A stretch of 40,869 nt of DNA from Lentisphaeraceae bacterium (GTDB taxonomy: Bacteria; Verrucomicrobiota; Kiritimatiellia; RFP12; UBA1067), in NCBI GenBank assembly GCA_004551905.1, contig SFPL01000017.1, positions 1 through 40,869 of the forward strand, given 5' to 3'. Position 1 is the first letter of the stretch, and every line of letters starts with the position of its first letter. This document shows, piece after piece, positions 25,059 through 34,700 of the stretch. The translations under genes and the position numbers were made by a program. Below the pieces are notes generated by a model that saw nothing but the letters and a program-made list of their open reading frames with translations, ran no database searches and had not been told where the DNA came from.

Positions 25059-25462
25059 TGGAAGCCAACCCACAGGAACTGGTTCAAGCCGCCCTGGCGG
25101 CGGCGAAGCGCGCCTACGCGCCTTACTCCCGCTTCCGAGTCGGCGCGGCGCTCGTCGCCGCGTCCGGCCGCGTCTACACCGGCGCCAACGTCGAGAACGC
25201 GTCGTATCCCTGCGGAATCTGCGCCGAGCGCGCGGCGGTGGCGCGGGCGGTGGCGGAGGGCGAGACCAGGTTCGCGGCGGTCGCCGTGGCCGGGCTGAAA
25301 CCGGACGGCTCCATCGCAGCGGACTGCACGCCGTGCGGGCTCTGCCGCCAGACGTTGCGCGAATTCGCCGCGCCGGACGACTTCAAGGTCTACGTGGCCT
25401 CGTCGGAGTCATCCTGGCGCGAATTCACGCTTGCCGGACTGCTGCCGGAGTCGTTCGGCTAA
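25058..25462 (+). CDS. cdd: Cytidine deaminase
   Basis: The 134-residue homotetrameric-type enzyme converts cytidine and deoxycytidine to uridine forms for pyrimidine salvage. The zinc-site motifs are present: CAERAAV (Cys and catalytic Glu) and PCGLCRQ (two further Cys ligands). NVENASYPCG is the substrate loop. The start overlaps the upstream stop by one base. The TAA stop shares two bases with the stop codon of the convergent psd gene, leaving no space for a terminator. Confidence 0.95.
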   Translation: MEANPQELVQAALAAAKRAYAPYSRFRVGAALVAASGRVYTGANVENASYPCGICAERAAVARAVAEGETRFAAVAVAGLKPDGSIAADCTPCGLCRQTLREFAAPDDFKVYVASSESSWREFTLAGLLPESFG

Positions 25463-26340
25463 GCACCGATGCGCTCGCCGCAGAGGACGCGGGTCTCCAG
25501 CCCCGCGGCAGAATTGGCGACGAGGTCGTCGTCAAAACGCACGAGGCCAGCCGGAACGACGAGGACCACCGTCGAGCCGCCGAACTTGAAGTAGCCCTTC
25601 TCGTCCCCCTTCAAATGGCGCTGGCCCTCGGCGGTCTGCACGATCGTACCCACCCCGAACGCGCCCACCTCCACCATCCAGAAGTCGCCGAAGAAGGCGC
25701 GGCAGCGCACGCTCTGGCGCTCGTTGTCCGCGTAGACGTCAGGACGCTTGAGGAGCGCGAGCGGATTCACCGAATGGTACTTCCCGGGCACGACGCGCAC
25801 CGGTTCGGGCGTCTCGCAGTCGCAGGGGAAGTGGAAGCGGTGGTAGTCGACCGGCGCGAGCCGCACCACCGCCACGTCGTAAGTGCCGCCGGGCGCGGCG
25901 GAGTCGAACACCTCGCGGAGCGGACGCTTCGCGCCCTTGAGCGGGAACGGGGTGTCGGCGTCGGCCCCCAGGAAAAGGCGCAGCCTGCCGTCCGCGGGAC
26001 TCACGAACCCTTCGCCGAGCGGACGCGCCCCAGGCTTCAGCTTGCGGGTGAAGAATTCGTTGAACGACGCGTATTCTTCAATCGGCTTCTCCGCCTCCTC
26101 CGGGCTGCAGCCGGGGAGGTTCGCGAGCGCGGCGATGTCCCTCTTCGATCGCGGCGAATCGTAGCGTCGTCCGAGCGCGGCCGACACCAGGCGCGATCCG
26201 AAGAGGACCGGCCAGAGCGTCCGCCCGAGCAGCGTCTCGTAGGCGAAGCGCAGCGCGGCGTCGCCCATCACCGTCTCGACCACGCGCTCGCCGGAGCGGC
26301 GGTCGACGAATTCTATCGGTTGCATGATCTTCTCGCTCAT
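25459..26340 (-). CDS. psd: Phosphatidylserine decarboxylase
   Basis: The 293-residue proenzyme makes phosphatidylethanolamine from phosphatidylserine at the membrane. Family marks are FNEFFTRKLKPGARP, SPADGRL, DYHRFHFP and the self-cleavage site GGST near the C-terminus (FGGSTVVLVVP). There the serine becomes the pyruvoyl group. The ATG at 26340 overlaps the miaB stop as ATGA, so longer reading frames upstream are not needed. It is the last gene of the parE operon; pssA is not in the window. Confidence 0.93.
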   Translation of the reverse strand: MSEKIMQPIEFVDRRSGERVVETVMGDAALRFAYETLLGRTLWPVLFGSRLVSAALGRRYDSPRSKRDIAALANLPGCSPEEAEKPIEEYASFNEFFTRKLKPGARPLGEGFVSPADGRLRLFLGADADTPFPLKGAKRPLREVFDSAAPGGTYDVAVVRLAPVDYHRFHFPCDCETPEPVRVVPGKYHSVNPLALLKRPDVYADNERQSVRCRAFFGDFWMVEVGAFGVGTIVQTAEGQRHLKGDEKGYFKFGGSTVVLVVPAGLVRFDDDLVANSAAGLETRVLCGERIGA

Positions 26341-27662
26341 CCAACTACCTCCCCTACCAGTATCTGCGCGTGCGCCTCGGCAACGCGCACCTCCACCTCG
26401 TCGCCGACGGACACCCCGTCCACCGGCGGAAACACCACGATCCGGTTGCCGGAGTCTCGTCCGCTCCAACGCTCGCGGTTGCGCTTCGACGGCCCTTCGG
26501 CGAGTACGGTGCGCACCGAGCCTACAAGCCGCAAATTGCGCTCGAGCCCGCGGCGCTCCTGGTCGGCCAGCAGCACCTGGTCGCGGCGCTCCTTCTCGGC
26601 GGCGGGGACGTCGTCCTCCATCTCCGCCGCGCGCGTGCCGGGGCGCGGCGAGTACTTGAAGACAAACGCGTTGTCGAAGCCAGCCTCCTCCATCAGCGAG
26701 CGGGTCGCCTCGAAGTCCTTCTCCGTCTCGCCGGGATAGCCGACGATCACGTCGGTCGTCACCGCGAACTCGGGGTCGAACGCGCGCAGGCGAGCGACGG
26801 CGTCCAGGTACTCCGCGCGGTCGTAGCGCCGCCCCATCGACTTCAGGATGCGGTCCGAGCCGGACTGGACCGGCAGGTGCAGGTGGCGGCAGACCTTGGG
26901 GCAGTCGCGGTAGGCCGCTATGAGCTCCTCAGTACAGCCGGCCGGGTGCGCCGAGGTGAAACGGATGCGCCTCAGCCCGTCGACCGCCTGCAGCTCCCGA
27001 AGGAGATGCGGAAAGGCGCGGCCGCCGTCGCCGCGATAGCGGAGCACGCTCTGCCCGAGCAGGCACACCTCCTTCACCCCGCGCGCGGCGAGGCACTTCA
27101 CCTCGGCGACGATCTCGGCCTCGGGACGGCACCACTCGTGCCCGCGCACAGACGGGACGATGCAGTAGCTGCAGCAGTTGTCGCAGCCGACCATGACCGT
27201 CACGTAGCTCTGCACCGCGGCAAACGACCCGTCCGCCGCGGCGAGGTGCGCGTCGAGTCCGCGCGGCAGCTCGCCAGCGCCGACCGCGAGGACGCGCCGC
27301 GGGCGGCGTCCTGGCGGCGCAGACTCGAACTCGGCGGCGATCGCCGGAATGCGCCAGAGCTGGCGCGGCCCGACCGCGAAGTGGAGCTTCGGCAGCCGCC
27401 GGAACACCTCCTCGCCCATCCGCTCCGCGGCGCAGCCGGCGAGCCCCACGATCTTGCCCGCGGCGATCAGGTTGCCCACCTTGCCGACCGCCTTCTCCTC
27501 CGCCTTCTGGCGCACGGTGCAACTGTTGACGACGACAAGGTCCGCGTCCTCCTCGCCTTCCGCGCGCACGTGTCCGGCGGCGGCGAGCATCGCCGCAACC
27601 GCCTCGGAGTCGCGCACGTTCATCTGGCACCCGTAGGTGTGGATGTGGAACCGGAGGGACAT
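26337..27662 (-). CDS. miaB: tRNA methylthiotransferase MiaB
   Basis: The 441-residue radical-SAM enzyme adds a methylthio group to i6A37 of tRNAs reading U-starting codons. The N-terminal cluster ligands are Cys12 (YGCQMN), Cys48 (NSCTVR) and Cys77. The radical-SAM triad is Cys160, Cys164 and Cys167 (GCDNCCSYC). A TRAM domain ends the protein (GVSVGDEVEVRV). The opening FHIHTYGCQMNVRDSE is typical of MiaB rather than RimO or MtaB. It starts 3 bases after folD. Confidence 0.95.
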   Translation of the reverse strand: MSLRFHIHTYGCQMNVRDSEAVAAMLAAAGHVRAEGEEDADLVVVNSCTVRQKAEEKAVGKVGNLIAAGKIVGLAGCAAERMGEEVFRRLPKLHFAVGPRQLWRIPAIAAEFESAPPGRRPRRVLAVGAGELPRGLDAHLAAADGSFAAVQSYVTVMVGCDNCCSYCIVPSVRGHEWCRPEAEIVAEVKCLAARGVKEVCLLGQSVLRYRGDGGRAFPHLLRELQAVDGLRRIRFTSAHPAGCTEELIAAYRDCPKVCRHLHLPVQSGSDRILKSMGRRYDRAEYLDAVARLRAFDPEFAVTTDVIVGYPGETEKDFEATRSLMEEAGFDNAFVFKYSPRPGTRAAEMEDDVPAAEKERRDQVLLADQERRGLERNLRLVGSVRTVLAEGPSKRNRERWSGRDSGNRIVVFPPVDGVSVGDEVEVRVAEAHAQILVGEVVG

Positions 27663-27665
27663 ATT

Positions 27666-28538
27666 CTACTCCGCCCTGCGCCGCGCGGCGGCGAGCGTGT
27701 TCCAGAGCAGCATGGTAATGGTCATCGGGCCGACGCCGCCTGGGACCGGGGTGATCGCAGAGGCAACGCGCGAGCAGGACTCGAAGTCGGCGTCGCCGAC
27801 GAGGCGGTAGCCGCGCGCGCTCGTTGCGTCCGGGACGCGGTTGACGCCGACGTCAATCACCACCGCGCCCTTCCTGAGCATGTCGCCGGTAAGCGTGCCG
27901 GGCCGACCCGCCGCCACCACGACCGCGTCGGCGGCGCGGGTGAAGGCCGCAATGTCGCGCGTCGCCGTGTGGCAGAGCGTCACCGTGGCGTCGATGCCCT
28001 TCATGGATAGCAGCACCGAGAGCGGGCGGCCGACGATGTTGGATCGACCGATCACAACCACGTGGCGTCCCTTGAGGTCCATCCCGGCGAACTCGATGAG
28101 CTTCACGATCCCGTGCGGCGTGCATGGGAGGAAGCACTTGTCGCCGATCATCATCCGCCCGATATTTACGGGCGTGAATCCGTCCACGTCCTTCTCCGGC
28201 GAAATCGCCTCGATTACGCGCTTGGTGTCGATTCCCTTCGGCAGCGGCAGCTGCACCAGCACGCCGTCGATCTCCGGGTCGGCGTTGAGGCGGGCAATCT
28301 CGGCGACGAGCTTGTCCTCGGCGACGCTCTCCGGGAGCCGCACCTCCACCGAACGCATCCCCGCCTCGGCGCAGGCGCGCTCCTTGGCGGTCACGTAGGA
28401 GACGCTGGCCGGATCCTCGCCGACCAGCACCACCGCGAGTCCCGGGGTGACGCCGCGCTCATCCTTCAGCGCGGCGACGTCCGCCGCAATCTCCTCCCTC
28501 ATGCGCTTCGCGAGCGCCTTGCCGTCTATCTGCTGCAT
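27666..28538 (-). CDS. folD: Bifunctional methylenetetrahydrofolate dehydrogenase/cyclohydrolase
   Basis: The 290-residue enzyme interconverts methylene-, methenyl- and formyl-tetrahydrofolate. The active-site YVxxK motif is Tyr48 to Lys52 (SYVTAKER). GVLVQLPLP and DVDGFTPVN line the folate site, and VIGRSNIVGRPL binds NADP. ITPVPGGVGPMTI closes the family signature. A strong AAGGAGG stands 5 bases before the ATG, so this gene can be translated independently of its operon neighbours. Confidence 0.97.
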   Translation of the reverse strand: MQQIDGKALAKRMREEIAADVAALKDERGVTPGLAVVLVGEDPASVSYVTAKERACAEAGMRSVEVRLPESVAEDKLVAEIARLNADPEIDGVLVQLPLPKGIDTKRVIEAISPEKDVDGFTPVNIGRMMIGDKCFLPCTPHGIVKLIEFAGMDLKGRHVVVIGRSNIVGRPLSVLLSMKGIDATVTLCHTATRDIAAFTRAADAVVVAAGRPGTLTGDMLRKGAVVIDVGVNRVPDATSARGYRLVGDADFESCSRVASAITPVPGGVGPMTITMLLWNTLAAARRRAE

Positions 28539-28557
28539 GTTTTCCTCCTTGTTGAAA

Positions 28558-29592
28558 TCACTTCATCCAGATCGCCGCACCGACCTCGATCCGCGACGGA
28601 TTGATCATCGAGCCCGGGGTCGCCTTGCCCCGCACCACGTAATAGGTGTTGTCGGCGTTCCATTTCGAGCCGGCGATCTTCATCGCGGTCTGCCCCGGCG
28701 AAATGACGCCCCTGCGTGAATAGCCCAGGGACTTCAGCTCCGCCTCGGTGCGCGGCACCTTCTTCGCCTGCACGACCGGCGGCGGTTTCGGCGCAGGCCG
28801 CGGCCTCGCTGGCGGCTTCTTCGACGGCGTCTTCGCAACCTGCGGCTTCGTGGGCGTCGCTTTGGCCGGCTGCGTCCTTGCGACTCGCGGCTTCGCCGGT
28901 GCAGACTTCGGGTAGTGCGCGGCCATGGTGTCGACGCCGCCATAGAGGACGCTCTTCAGATACGGGTCTCCAACGACCAGCCGTCCAGCGCGGGTGTCGG
29001 GGTCGGACTTCGGCTTGGCCGAGAGGTTGAGGATCCGGCGGATCGTGTTCATCGCAAAGAGCATGCCGCAGCGCTTGCGTCCGCGGTGGCGGTGTCGTTG
29101 CCAGCGGTTGGGCGCGCCGTAAGCGACGTGGCTGTGGCAGAAGACGCGGTCATCGCCGAGCCGGTACATGGCCTTGAGCTCCTTCACCAGCGCGGCAATT
29201 GCCCGGAGCTGCACGATTCCCATAGGCTTGTCGTGATAGCCGACGCACTCGATGCCGATCGAGAACTTGTCCACGTCCTCCTTGCCGTTCCACATCGAGC
29301 GGCCGGCGTGGAATGCCTCGCGATCGCGGTCGACAATGGCGTAGATGGTGCCGTCTTCGGTGACGCAGTAGTGGGCCTCGCCGCGGTCGCAGAGCTTGTT
29401 GAGCGAGCTGCGCGCCGGGGCCTCGGTGGTGTGGAGGACGATGAGCTCGGTCGAGGAGCGCACCGCGCGCTCGGGGTTGCGGGGGCTGCGGTAGCGGTTC
29501 GAGACCTCGACCGCCAGCGCTGTCCAGCACGACGCAAGCGCGACGATGGTCAGCACGGACGCCGACACGCCCCTCTCGACTCCGCTACCCAT
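28558..29592 (-). CDS. N-acetylmuramoyl-L-alanine amidase (Amidase_2) with Pro/Lys-rich linker
   Basis: The 344-residue secreted or membrane-tethered enzyme cleaves the amide bond between MurNAc and the peptide stem. A hydrophobic signal segment (about 10-28) precedes the amidase fold. Likely zinc ligands are His54 (VLHTTE), His153 (FCHSH) and Cys175 (RKRCG), the His-His-Cys set used by T7 lysozyme-like amidases. A long Ala/Pro/Lys repeat linker (about 225-285) leads to a C-terminal domain ending RIEVGAAIWMK, reminiscent of a degenerate LysM wall-binding unit. The ATG at 29592 lies 8 bases inside the upstream gene. Confidence 0.85.
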   Translation of the reverse strand: MGSGVERGVSASVLTIVALASCWTALAVEVSNRYRSPRNPERAVRSSTELIVLHTTEAPARSSLNKLCDRGEAHYCVTEDGTIYAIVDRDREAFHAGRSMWNGKEDVDKFSIGIECVGYHDKPMGIVQLRAIAALVKELKAMYRLGDDRVFCHSHVAYGAPNRWQRHRHRGRKRCGMLFAMNTIRRILNLSAKPKSDPDTRAGRLVVGDPYLKSVLYGGVDTMAAHYPKSAPAKPRVARTQPAKATPTKPQVAKTPSKKPPARPRPAPKPPPVVQAKKVPRTEAELKSLGYSRRGVISPGQTAMKIAGSKWNADNTYYVVRGKATPGSMINPSRIEVGAAIWMK

Positions 29593-30670
29593 TGTCGTGG
29601 AGACAGGCGGCGACCAGGGCAGACGCCGGCGCAACCAGCACTAGGCCGAAGCTGCCGACCATGGTCTTGACGAACTCGGCCGAAACAAGGGTGGAGTTGA
29701 TGAAATCGACCGGCGACGTCCCCTGCGCGGCAAAGACCATAAGCAGGGTGAGGTAGCCGCCGGAGTAGGCGAGGAGCAGCGTGGTGGTCATGGTGCCGAC
29801 GACGGCGCGGCCGATCCTGATGCCGCTCATAAAGAGCGCGCGGCGGCCGAGGCCGGGAGAGTGCCTGGCCACCTCGGAGACGCCGGCGGAAATGTCCATC
29901 GCCAAATCCATCACCGCTCCGGAGGAGGCAAGCACGATAGCGCCGAAGAAGATGTCCTGCAGGTCCAGCCCCGAGAACCCCGAATAGAGCAGCTGCTGCG
30001 CAAAAGGCATCGTCGCGCCGTTGACGTTCATGACGCGCCCTAAGAAATGGGCGAGCGCCAGCGAGGCGACGACGCCGAGCATCGCCCCCGCAAACGCGCT
30101 GATGCCCTTCCTCGTCCATCCCGCGACAAGATACATTATGACGCCGGTCAGCACGGCGACCGTTACGAACACCACCGTCGACGCATGCCATCCGGCGAGA
30201 ACGAGCGGTATGAGGAGCTTCCACACGACAAGGCAGCTGAAGACGAAGCTGAACAGCGCCTTCAGCCCGGTCAAGCCGCCGAACACGCAGAGAAGGACGC
30301 AGAAGCCGGCGAAGAACGCGAAGCCCCAGCCCATGCGCCAGTGGTCGCGGGCGACGAGGATGTCGCCGTCCGCCGCGTTCGGAGGCAGGACGACAAGCGC
30401 GGTGTCGCCGACCGAGAACTTCTTGTCGAGCTCCATCTGCGCGCGCAGTTCGTTCGCGGCCTGGAAGACACGCCCGTCGGGGAGCCGCACCTTCATGAGC
30501 TGGGTGCCGAACTCGACGAGTCCGTGTAGCTGCAGTCCGGAATCGTCGGTCTCGACAACCTCTGCGCGGACGGCCTGCGCCCCATCGTCCGCAAGCCGCT
30601 GCGCCCCTGGCACGAGCAAAAGCGCCGCGCAGCCAAGCGCAAGGACGACGACAGGGACGGCTTTCTTCAT
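29585..30670 (-). CDS. YibE/F-family membrane protein
   Basis: The 361-residue polytopic protein has an N-terminal signal anchor (KKAVPVVVLALGCAALLL), a short extracytoplasmic beta-rich part (about 35-115) and then seven or so membrane helices. Sequence such as GLTGLKALFSFVFSCLVVWK, ATMPFAQQLLYSG and SSGAVMDLAMDISAGVSEV is characteristic of YibE/F proteins. Their role is unproven; transport or envelope functions have been suggested. The ATG at 30670 overlaps the phosphatase stop as ATGA. Confidence 0.85.
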   Translation of the reverse strand: MKKAVPVVVLALGCAALLLVPGAQRLADDGAQAVRAEVVETDDSGLQLHGLVEFGTQLMKVRLPDGRVFQAANELRAQMELDKKFSVGDTALVVLPPNAADGDILVARDHWRMGWGFAFFAGFCVLLCVFGGLTGLKALFSFVFSCLVVWKLLIPLVLAGWHASTVVFVTVAVLTGVIMYLVAGWTRKGISAFAGAMLGVVASLALAHFLGRVMNVNGATMPFAQQLLYSGFSGLDLQDIFFGAIVLASSGAVMDLAMDISAGVSEVARHSPGLGRRALFMSGIRIGRAVVGTMTTTLLLAYSGGYLTLLMVFAAQGTSPVDFINSTLVSAEFVKTMVGSFGLVLVAPASALVAACLHDNG

Positions 30671-32085
30671 TCGTAGAAAGCCTTCATTATCCTGGATATG
30701 TCGGTGTTCTCGATAAAGCCGGTGAACTGCTCGGCGCAGCGGCCCTTGGCGGTCGTGAGGACCGGCATCGCGGTGTGGGCGCCGGAGCTCCAGCCGATAC
30801 CGCACTTGTGCGACATCACGACACGGCACTCGCCGCCGAGGAGATAGCGCTTCTCGCCGTCGTACTTTGAATTCTCCTCAATTTTCGACTTGTGGAACTG
30901 GACATCGTGGTCGAACGCCGCGACGATTCCCTTGAGCTCGGCCTCGGTAAGCACCATGCTGTCCTTCTTGGCGTCGCCCTCGAACTTGAAGCCGAACGCC
31001 TCGGCGATTATCGGCTTGACGTCATCGAACGAGAGGTCGGGCTTGGCCCTGAAGGCAGCGTCGACCTTCTCGCCGAACTTGCCGACGGACATGGTCTGGT
31101 TCACGAGGCGGTCCATGTAGAGCGCGTAGCCAGTCCCTGCAAAGCCCATCGACATGCCGCCGGTCTCGTGGTCGCCGGTGACGACTACGAGCGTGTCGTC
31201 GGGATGCCGGTCCTGGAATTCAAGCGCCACCTTGACCGCCGCGTCGAGCGCCAGGACATCGCGGAGGTTCGTCGCCGCGTCGTTGTCGTGACCGGCCCAG
31301 TCGACGCGGCCGCCCTCGGCCATGATGAAGAAGCCGCTGTCGCCGTCAAGCATCTCGGCCGCCTTGGCGACCATCTCGGCGAGCGTCGGCTGGGAGCCGT
31401 CGGCGTCGATCATGTACTCGAGCGCACTGTTCGTGAACTTGGTGAACACCTTGCCGTCGCCGGGCTTGAGCGCAAGGAACTGGTCCTTTGTCTCGACGAT
31501 TTTGTAGCCCTTGGAACGGACATACTCGTAGGCGTCGCCGCACTTCGCGTACTGCGCATGGTTCGTGGAGTTCCTATCCGAGACGTCAAGACCGCCGCCC
31601 GCGAAGAAGTCGAAGCCGGAGTCGGCGAGGTCGATGGAGATGCCATAGGCGTCGCCGCGGTTGTTGCGGTGGGCGTAGAAGCCGGCCGGCGTCGCGTGCG
31701 TGATCGTCACGGTCGTCACGATGCCGACCTTGGCCCCAGCCTTCTTCGCGGCAACGGCGGAGGAGTACACCGGCTTACCATCGGGGTCGACGCCGGAATA
31801 GTGGTTCTTCGTCTTGGCGCCGCAGGCAATCGCCGTCGCCGCCGCAGCGGAGTCGGTCACGAGCGAATCCGCCGAGCAGGTGCGCGTCATCGCGCTGAAC
31901 GGCAGCGAGTTCATCGCCAGCGAGCCGGCCCCGCTCTTGCGGGAGAACTCCTCGGCCGTCATCCGCTGGGGGACGGACAGCCCGTCGCCGATGAACAGGA
32001 ACACGTACTTGGGCGTCGCGCCGAAGGCGGCGCACCACACCGTCGCCGCCGTCGCGGCAACTGCCAGCGTCTTGAACTTGAACAT
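30667..32085 (-). CDS. Alkaline phosphatase
   Basis: The 472-residue periplasmic metal-dependent phosphomonoesterase has a signal peptide (about 1-23, ending CAAFGA). Metal ligands lie in FIGDG (Asp34), GDHETGG and AHTAMPV. The nucleophile is Ser79 in VTDSAAAATA. Phosphate release from organic esters is the expected role. The ATG at 32085 has GGGAGG about 8 bases upstream, 23 bases past the rhamnosidase stop. No Pho-box-like repeats are evident, so phosphate regulation is not supported by this sequence. Confidence 0.93.
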   Translation of the reverse strand: MFKFKTLAVAATAATVWCAAFGATPKYVFLFIGDGLSVPQRMTAEEFSRKSGAGSLAMNSLPFSAMTRTCSADSLVTDSAAAATAIACGAKTKNHYSGVDPDGKPVYSSAVAAKKAGAKVGIVTTVTITHATPAGFYAHRNNRGDAYGISIDLADSGFDFFAGGGLDVSDRNSTNHAQYAKCGDAYEYVRSKGYKIVETKDQFLALKPGDGKVFTKFTNSALEYMIDADGSQPTLAEMVAKAAEMLDGDSGFFIMAEGGRVDWAGHDNDAATNLRDVLALDAAVKVALEFQDRHPDDTLVVVTGDHETGGMSMGFAGTGYALYMDRLVNQTMSVGKFGEKVDAAFRAKPDLSFDDVKPIIAEAFGFKFEGDAKKDSMVLTEAELKGIVAAFDHDVQFHKSKIEENSKYDGEKRYLLGGECRVVMSHKCGIGWSSGAHTAMPVLTTAKGRCAEQFTGFIENTDISRIMKAFYE

Positions 32086-32108
32086 CGCCAGAACCTCCCT
32101 CTTGTCTT

Positions 32109-34700
32109 TCAGCGTTTGATTACGTAGGACCCGGCCGGGTAGTCCTTCGACTCGGTCTCGCCGGGCAAGGTGACGCGCGCGACCGCGCCCTCGGGGACGG
32201 TAAACTCCCAGATCCAGGTCTCGCCCTCGTACCTCCACGCGCTCGTCACGAGCCCTGCGGCCGAGCGGTAGGACGCCTTGACGAAACCGAGGCGGCGGTC
32301 CGGGATCGGCTTCATCACTATCGTCCTGAAGCCGGGCGAGGCGGGATCGGCGGCGATGCCGGCGGCGCGGCGGTAGATCCACGCCACCACCTGGCCGTAG
32401 GCGTAGTGGTTGAAGCTGTTCATCCCGACGGGACCGAACCCGCGTTCCTTGACGTAGCCGTTCCACCGCTCCCAGATCGTGGTCGCGCCCTGGTCGACGG
32501 AATAGAGCCAGCTCGGGAACTTGTGGCTCAGGAGCAGCGTGTAGGCGAGGTCCGCCATACCGTTGTCCGCGAGAGCGTCCATCACGAAATGCGAACCGAG
32601 GAAGCCGGTCTTCAGGACGCCCTTGACGCGCTTGCGGTAGCCGGCCTCGTCGATCTCGCTCTCGCCCTCGATGAGCTCCCTGAGGTGCGCGGCGACCGCT
32701 GCGCGCTGCTCGCCCTTGACGACCCCGGTCGCGAGCGCCATCACGTTCGCGGTCTGGAGGCCGTCAATCTCCTTGACGAGCCTCCCCGTCGCCTTGTCGA
32801 AGAACTTCTCGCGGATCTGCGCGCGCGCCTTCTCGCCCATCGCGACGTACTTCTTGACGCCGGCATCGTCGCCGACGCCGCGCGCCATCGCGGCCATCAT
32901 GTCGCTGTCAAGCGCCCAGTAGCAGGAGTAGAGGAAGTTCCAGTAGAGGACCGCCGCGGGCTTGATCGAGCGGTCGGCTCCGCGCATGCGGTCGCTGCTC
33001 GACTCCAAATCCTCGAACGAAAGCCAGTCGGCCCACTGGTAGTTGCGGTTCTCACCGACCAGCTTGGAGTGTTCGCAGCGTGTCTCGTCCATGCGCTGCA
33101 TATACTTCTCCATTGACGCCCAGTTCTCCTTCACGATCTCGACGTCGCCGAACTGCTTGAACATCTCGAACGGCACCACGATGCCCGCGTCGGACCAGCA
33201 CATGCGCATCGTCTCGGCGCTGCCGTACTGCGCGAGTGGCGCGACGCCGGGATAGCCGCCGCGTCCCTCCTGGGTGTCGCGCATATCGCGCATCCACTTG
33301 CGGAAGAACGCGGACGTGTCGGCATTGAACGAGCCGGTCTCGGCGAACACCTGGGTGTCGGCGGTCCAGCCAAGGCGCTCGTTGCGCTGCGGGCAGTCGG
33401 TCGGCACCGAGAGGTAGTTGGAGAGCTGACCCCAGTAGACGTTGGCGATGAAGCGGTTGAGCGACTCGTCGCCGGTCACGAGGCTGCCGGCCTCCATCTC
33501 CTTCGCAATCGAGGTGACGGGGACGGACCGCAGGCACTTGATGGTCACCGGCTTGTCGGCGGTGATCGAGACGTAGCGGTAGCCGAAGAAGGTGAACCGC
33601 GGCATGTAGAGCTCGTCCTCCGCCGTCGCGAAGGTGTAGACCGCCCGCATGCCTTCGTTCGGGACGCGCAGGTTCTCGCGGTAGACCGAGCCGCCGGGGC
33701 CGTCGTTGCCGCGGCTGCGCTCGCCGTTCATGTCGTTGAGCATCTCGCCTGGAAGGCAGGTGAGCGTGGTGCCGGGCGCGGACTTCATCACAAAAGCCGG
33801 AACCGCCGCGCAGTTCTGGCCGAAGTCGACGACGAGCGTCTCTCCTGGCTCGACCGCGAGCGCCGCAGCGGGATCGAAGACGCGGGTCTTCACCACCTTG
33901 CCGAAGACGTTCTTCGCCTTGTCCTCGCCCTCGACGCCCTTCCAGCAGTACGCTTCGACCGGCTTGAGCGCCAGGTCTCCGCGGAGAACGACCTCCGCGC
34001 CGGCGGTCGGGAATATCTCGCCCTTGAACTCCTTGTTCTCCTCGGGCGCGACGAAGTCGTCCGCGCCGAAGTATGGCTGCGCGACGCGCGCGTCGTACTC
34101 CTCGCCGTCGAAGATCGCCGCGTGCTTCACCGCGCCGGCGACGCCGCACTTCCAGTCCTTCAGGTTGGTGCCGAAGAGCTGCTTCTCACCGTTCGCGTAC
34201 TCGAGCTCGACGACCGAGCGGAAGGCGCTCTTCCGGCCGTTGAAGCTGACGATCCTGTCGCGCCACCAGCCGGCGGAGACCTCGGCGGCGAAGAAGTTTT
34301 CGTCGCCGGCTCCGGCCTTGACGAGGTCGGTGACGTCGTAGGTGAAGGAATACTTCGTCTTCCTGTTGTGGGTGAAGCCGGGCTTGAGGAAGTCGCTGCC
34401 GACGCGCACGCCGTTCACGTAGAGATCGTAGACGCCGAGGCCGGCCGTCATCCACGTCGCCTTCTTCACCTTCGCCTCGTTCCCGAGCCTGCCCACGAAC
34501 CAGCTGGTGCCGTCCGCCGCGCGCTGGATATTCTTCTGCCACCATTTGTCCGGCACGGTCGGCGCGCCGGGCACGCTGATCCACACGCTCTCCTTCCACG
34601 CCGCTGCGTCAAGTGCGGCGACGCGGCGGCCGCCGGAGGGTTCGCATCCAGACGCCAGCGCCGCCAACGCGACGGCGCCGATTACTATTGTTCTGTTCAT
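32109..34700 (-). CDS. Alpha-L-rhamnosidase lipoprotein (GH78)
   Basis: The 863-residue enzyme releases terminal alpha-L-rhamnose from polysaccharides or glycosides. A lipoprotein signal (ALAALASGC, Cys19) would anchor it to a membrane surface. N-terminal beta domains (about 60-290, WMTAGLGVYDLYVNGVRVG) resemble the GH78 accessory sandwiches. The (alpha/alpha)6 barrel follows, with the signature DCPQRNERLGW (435-445; Glu441 is the expected acid). GATTIWERWNGY supplies the second glutamate. The ATG at 34700 overlaps the upstream stop and follows AAGGAAGG. Confidence 0.92.
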   Translation of the reverse strand: MNRTIVIGAVALAALASGCEPSGGRRVAALDAAAWKESVWISVPGAPTVPDKWWQKNIQRAADGTSWFVGRLGNEAKVKKATWMTAGLGVYDLYVNGVRVGSDFLKPGFTHNRKTKYSFTYDVTDLVKAGAGDENFFAAEVSAGWWRDRIVSFNGRKSAFRSVVELEYANGEKQLFGTNLKDWKCGVAGAVKHAAIFDGEEYDARVAQPYFGADDFVAPEENKEFKGEIFPTAGAEVVLRGDLALKPVEAYCWKGVEGEDKAKNVFGKVVKTRVFDPAAALAVEPGETLVVDFGQNCAAVPAFVMKSAPGTTLTCLPGEMLNDMNGERSRGNDGPGGSVYRENLRVPNEGMRAVYTFATAEDELYMPRFTFFGYRYVSITADKPVTIKCLRSVPVTSIAKEMEAGSLVTGDESLNRFIANVYWGQLSNYLSVPTDCPQRNERLGWTADTQVFAETGSFNADTSAFFRKWMRDMRDTQEGRGGYPGVAPLAQYGSAETMRMCWSDAGIVVPFEMFKQFGDVEIVKENWASMEKYMQRMDETRCEHSKLVGENRNYQWADWLSFEDLESSSDRMRGADRSIKPAAVLYWNFLYSCYWALDSDMMAAMARGVGDDAGVKKYVAMGEKARAQIREKFFDKATGRLVKEIDGLQTANVMALATGVVKGEQRAAVAAHLRELIEGESEIDEAGYRKRVKGVLKTGFLGSHFVMDALADNGMADLAYTLLLSHKFPSWLYSVDQGATTIWERWNGYVKERGFGPVGMNSFNHYAYGQVVAWIYRRAAGIAADPASPGFRTIVMKPIPDRRLGFVKASYRSAAGLVTSAWRYEGETWIWEFTVPEGAVARVTLPGETESKDYPAGSYVIKR

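Noticed and set aside
28780..28920. Repetitive sequence within the amidase gene as a DNA repeat element
   Set aside because: It encodes the Ala/Pro/Lys linker of the protein in frame, so the repetition is explained by protein composition.
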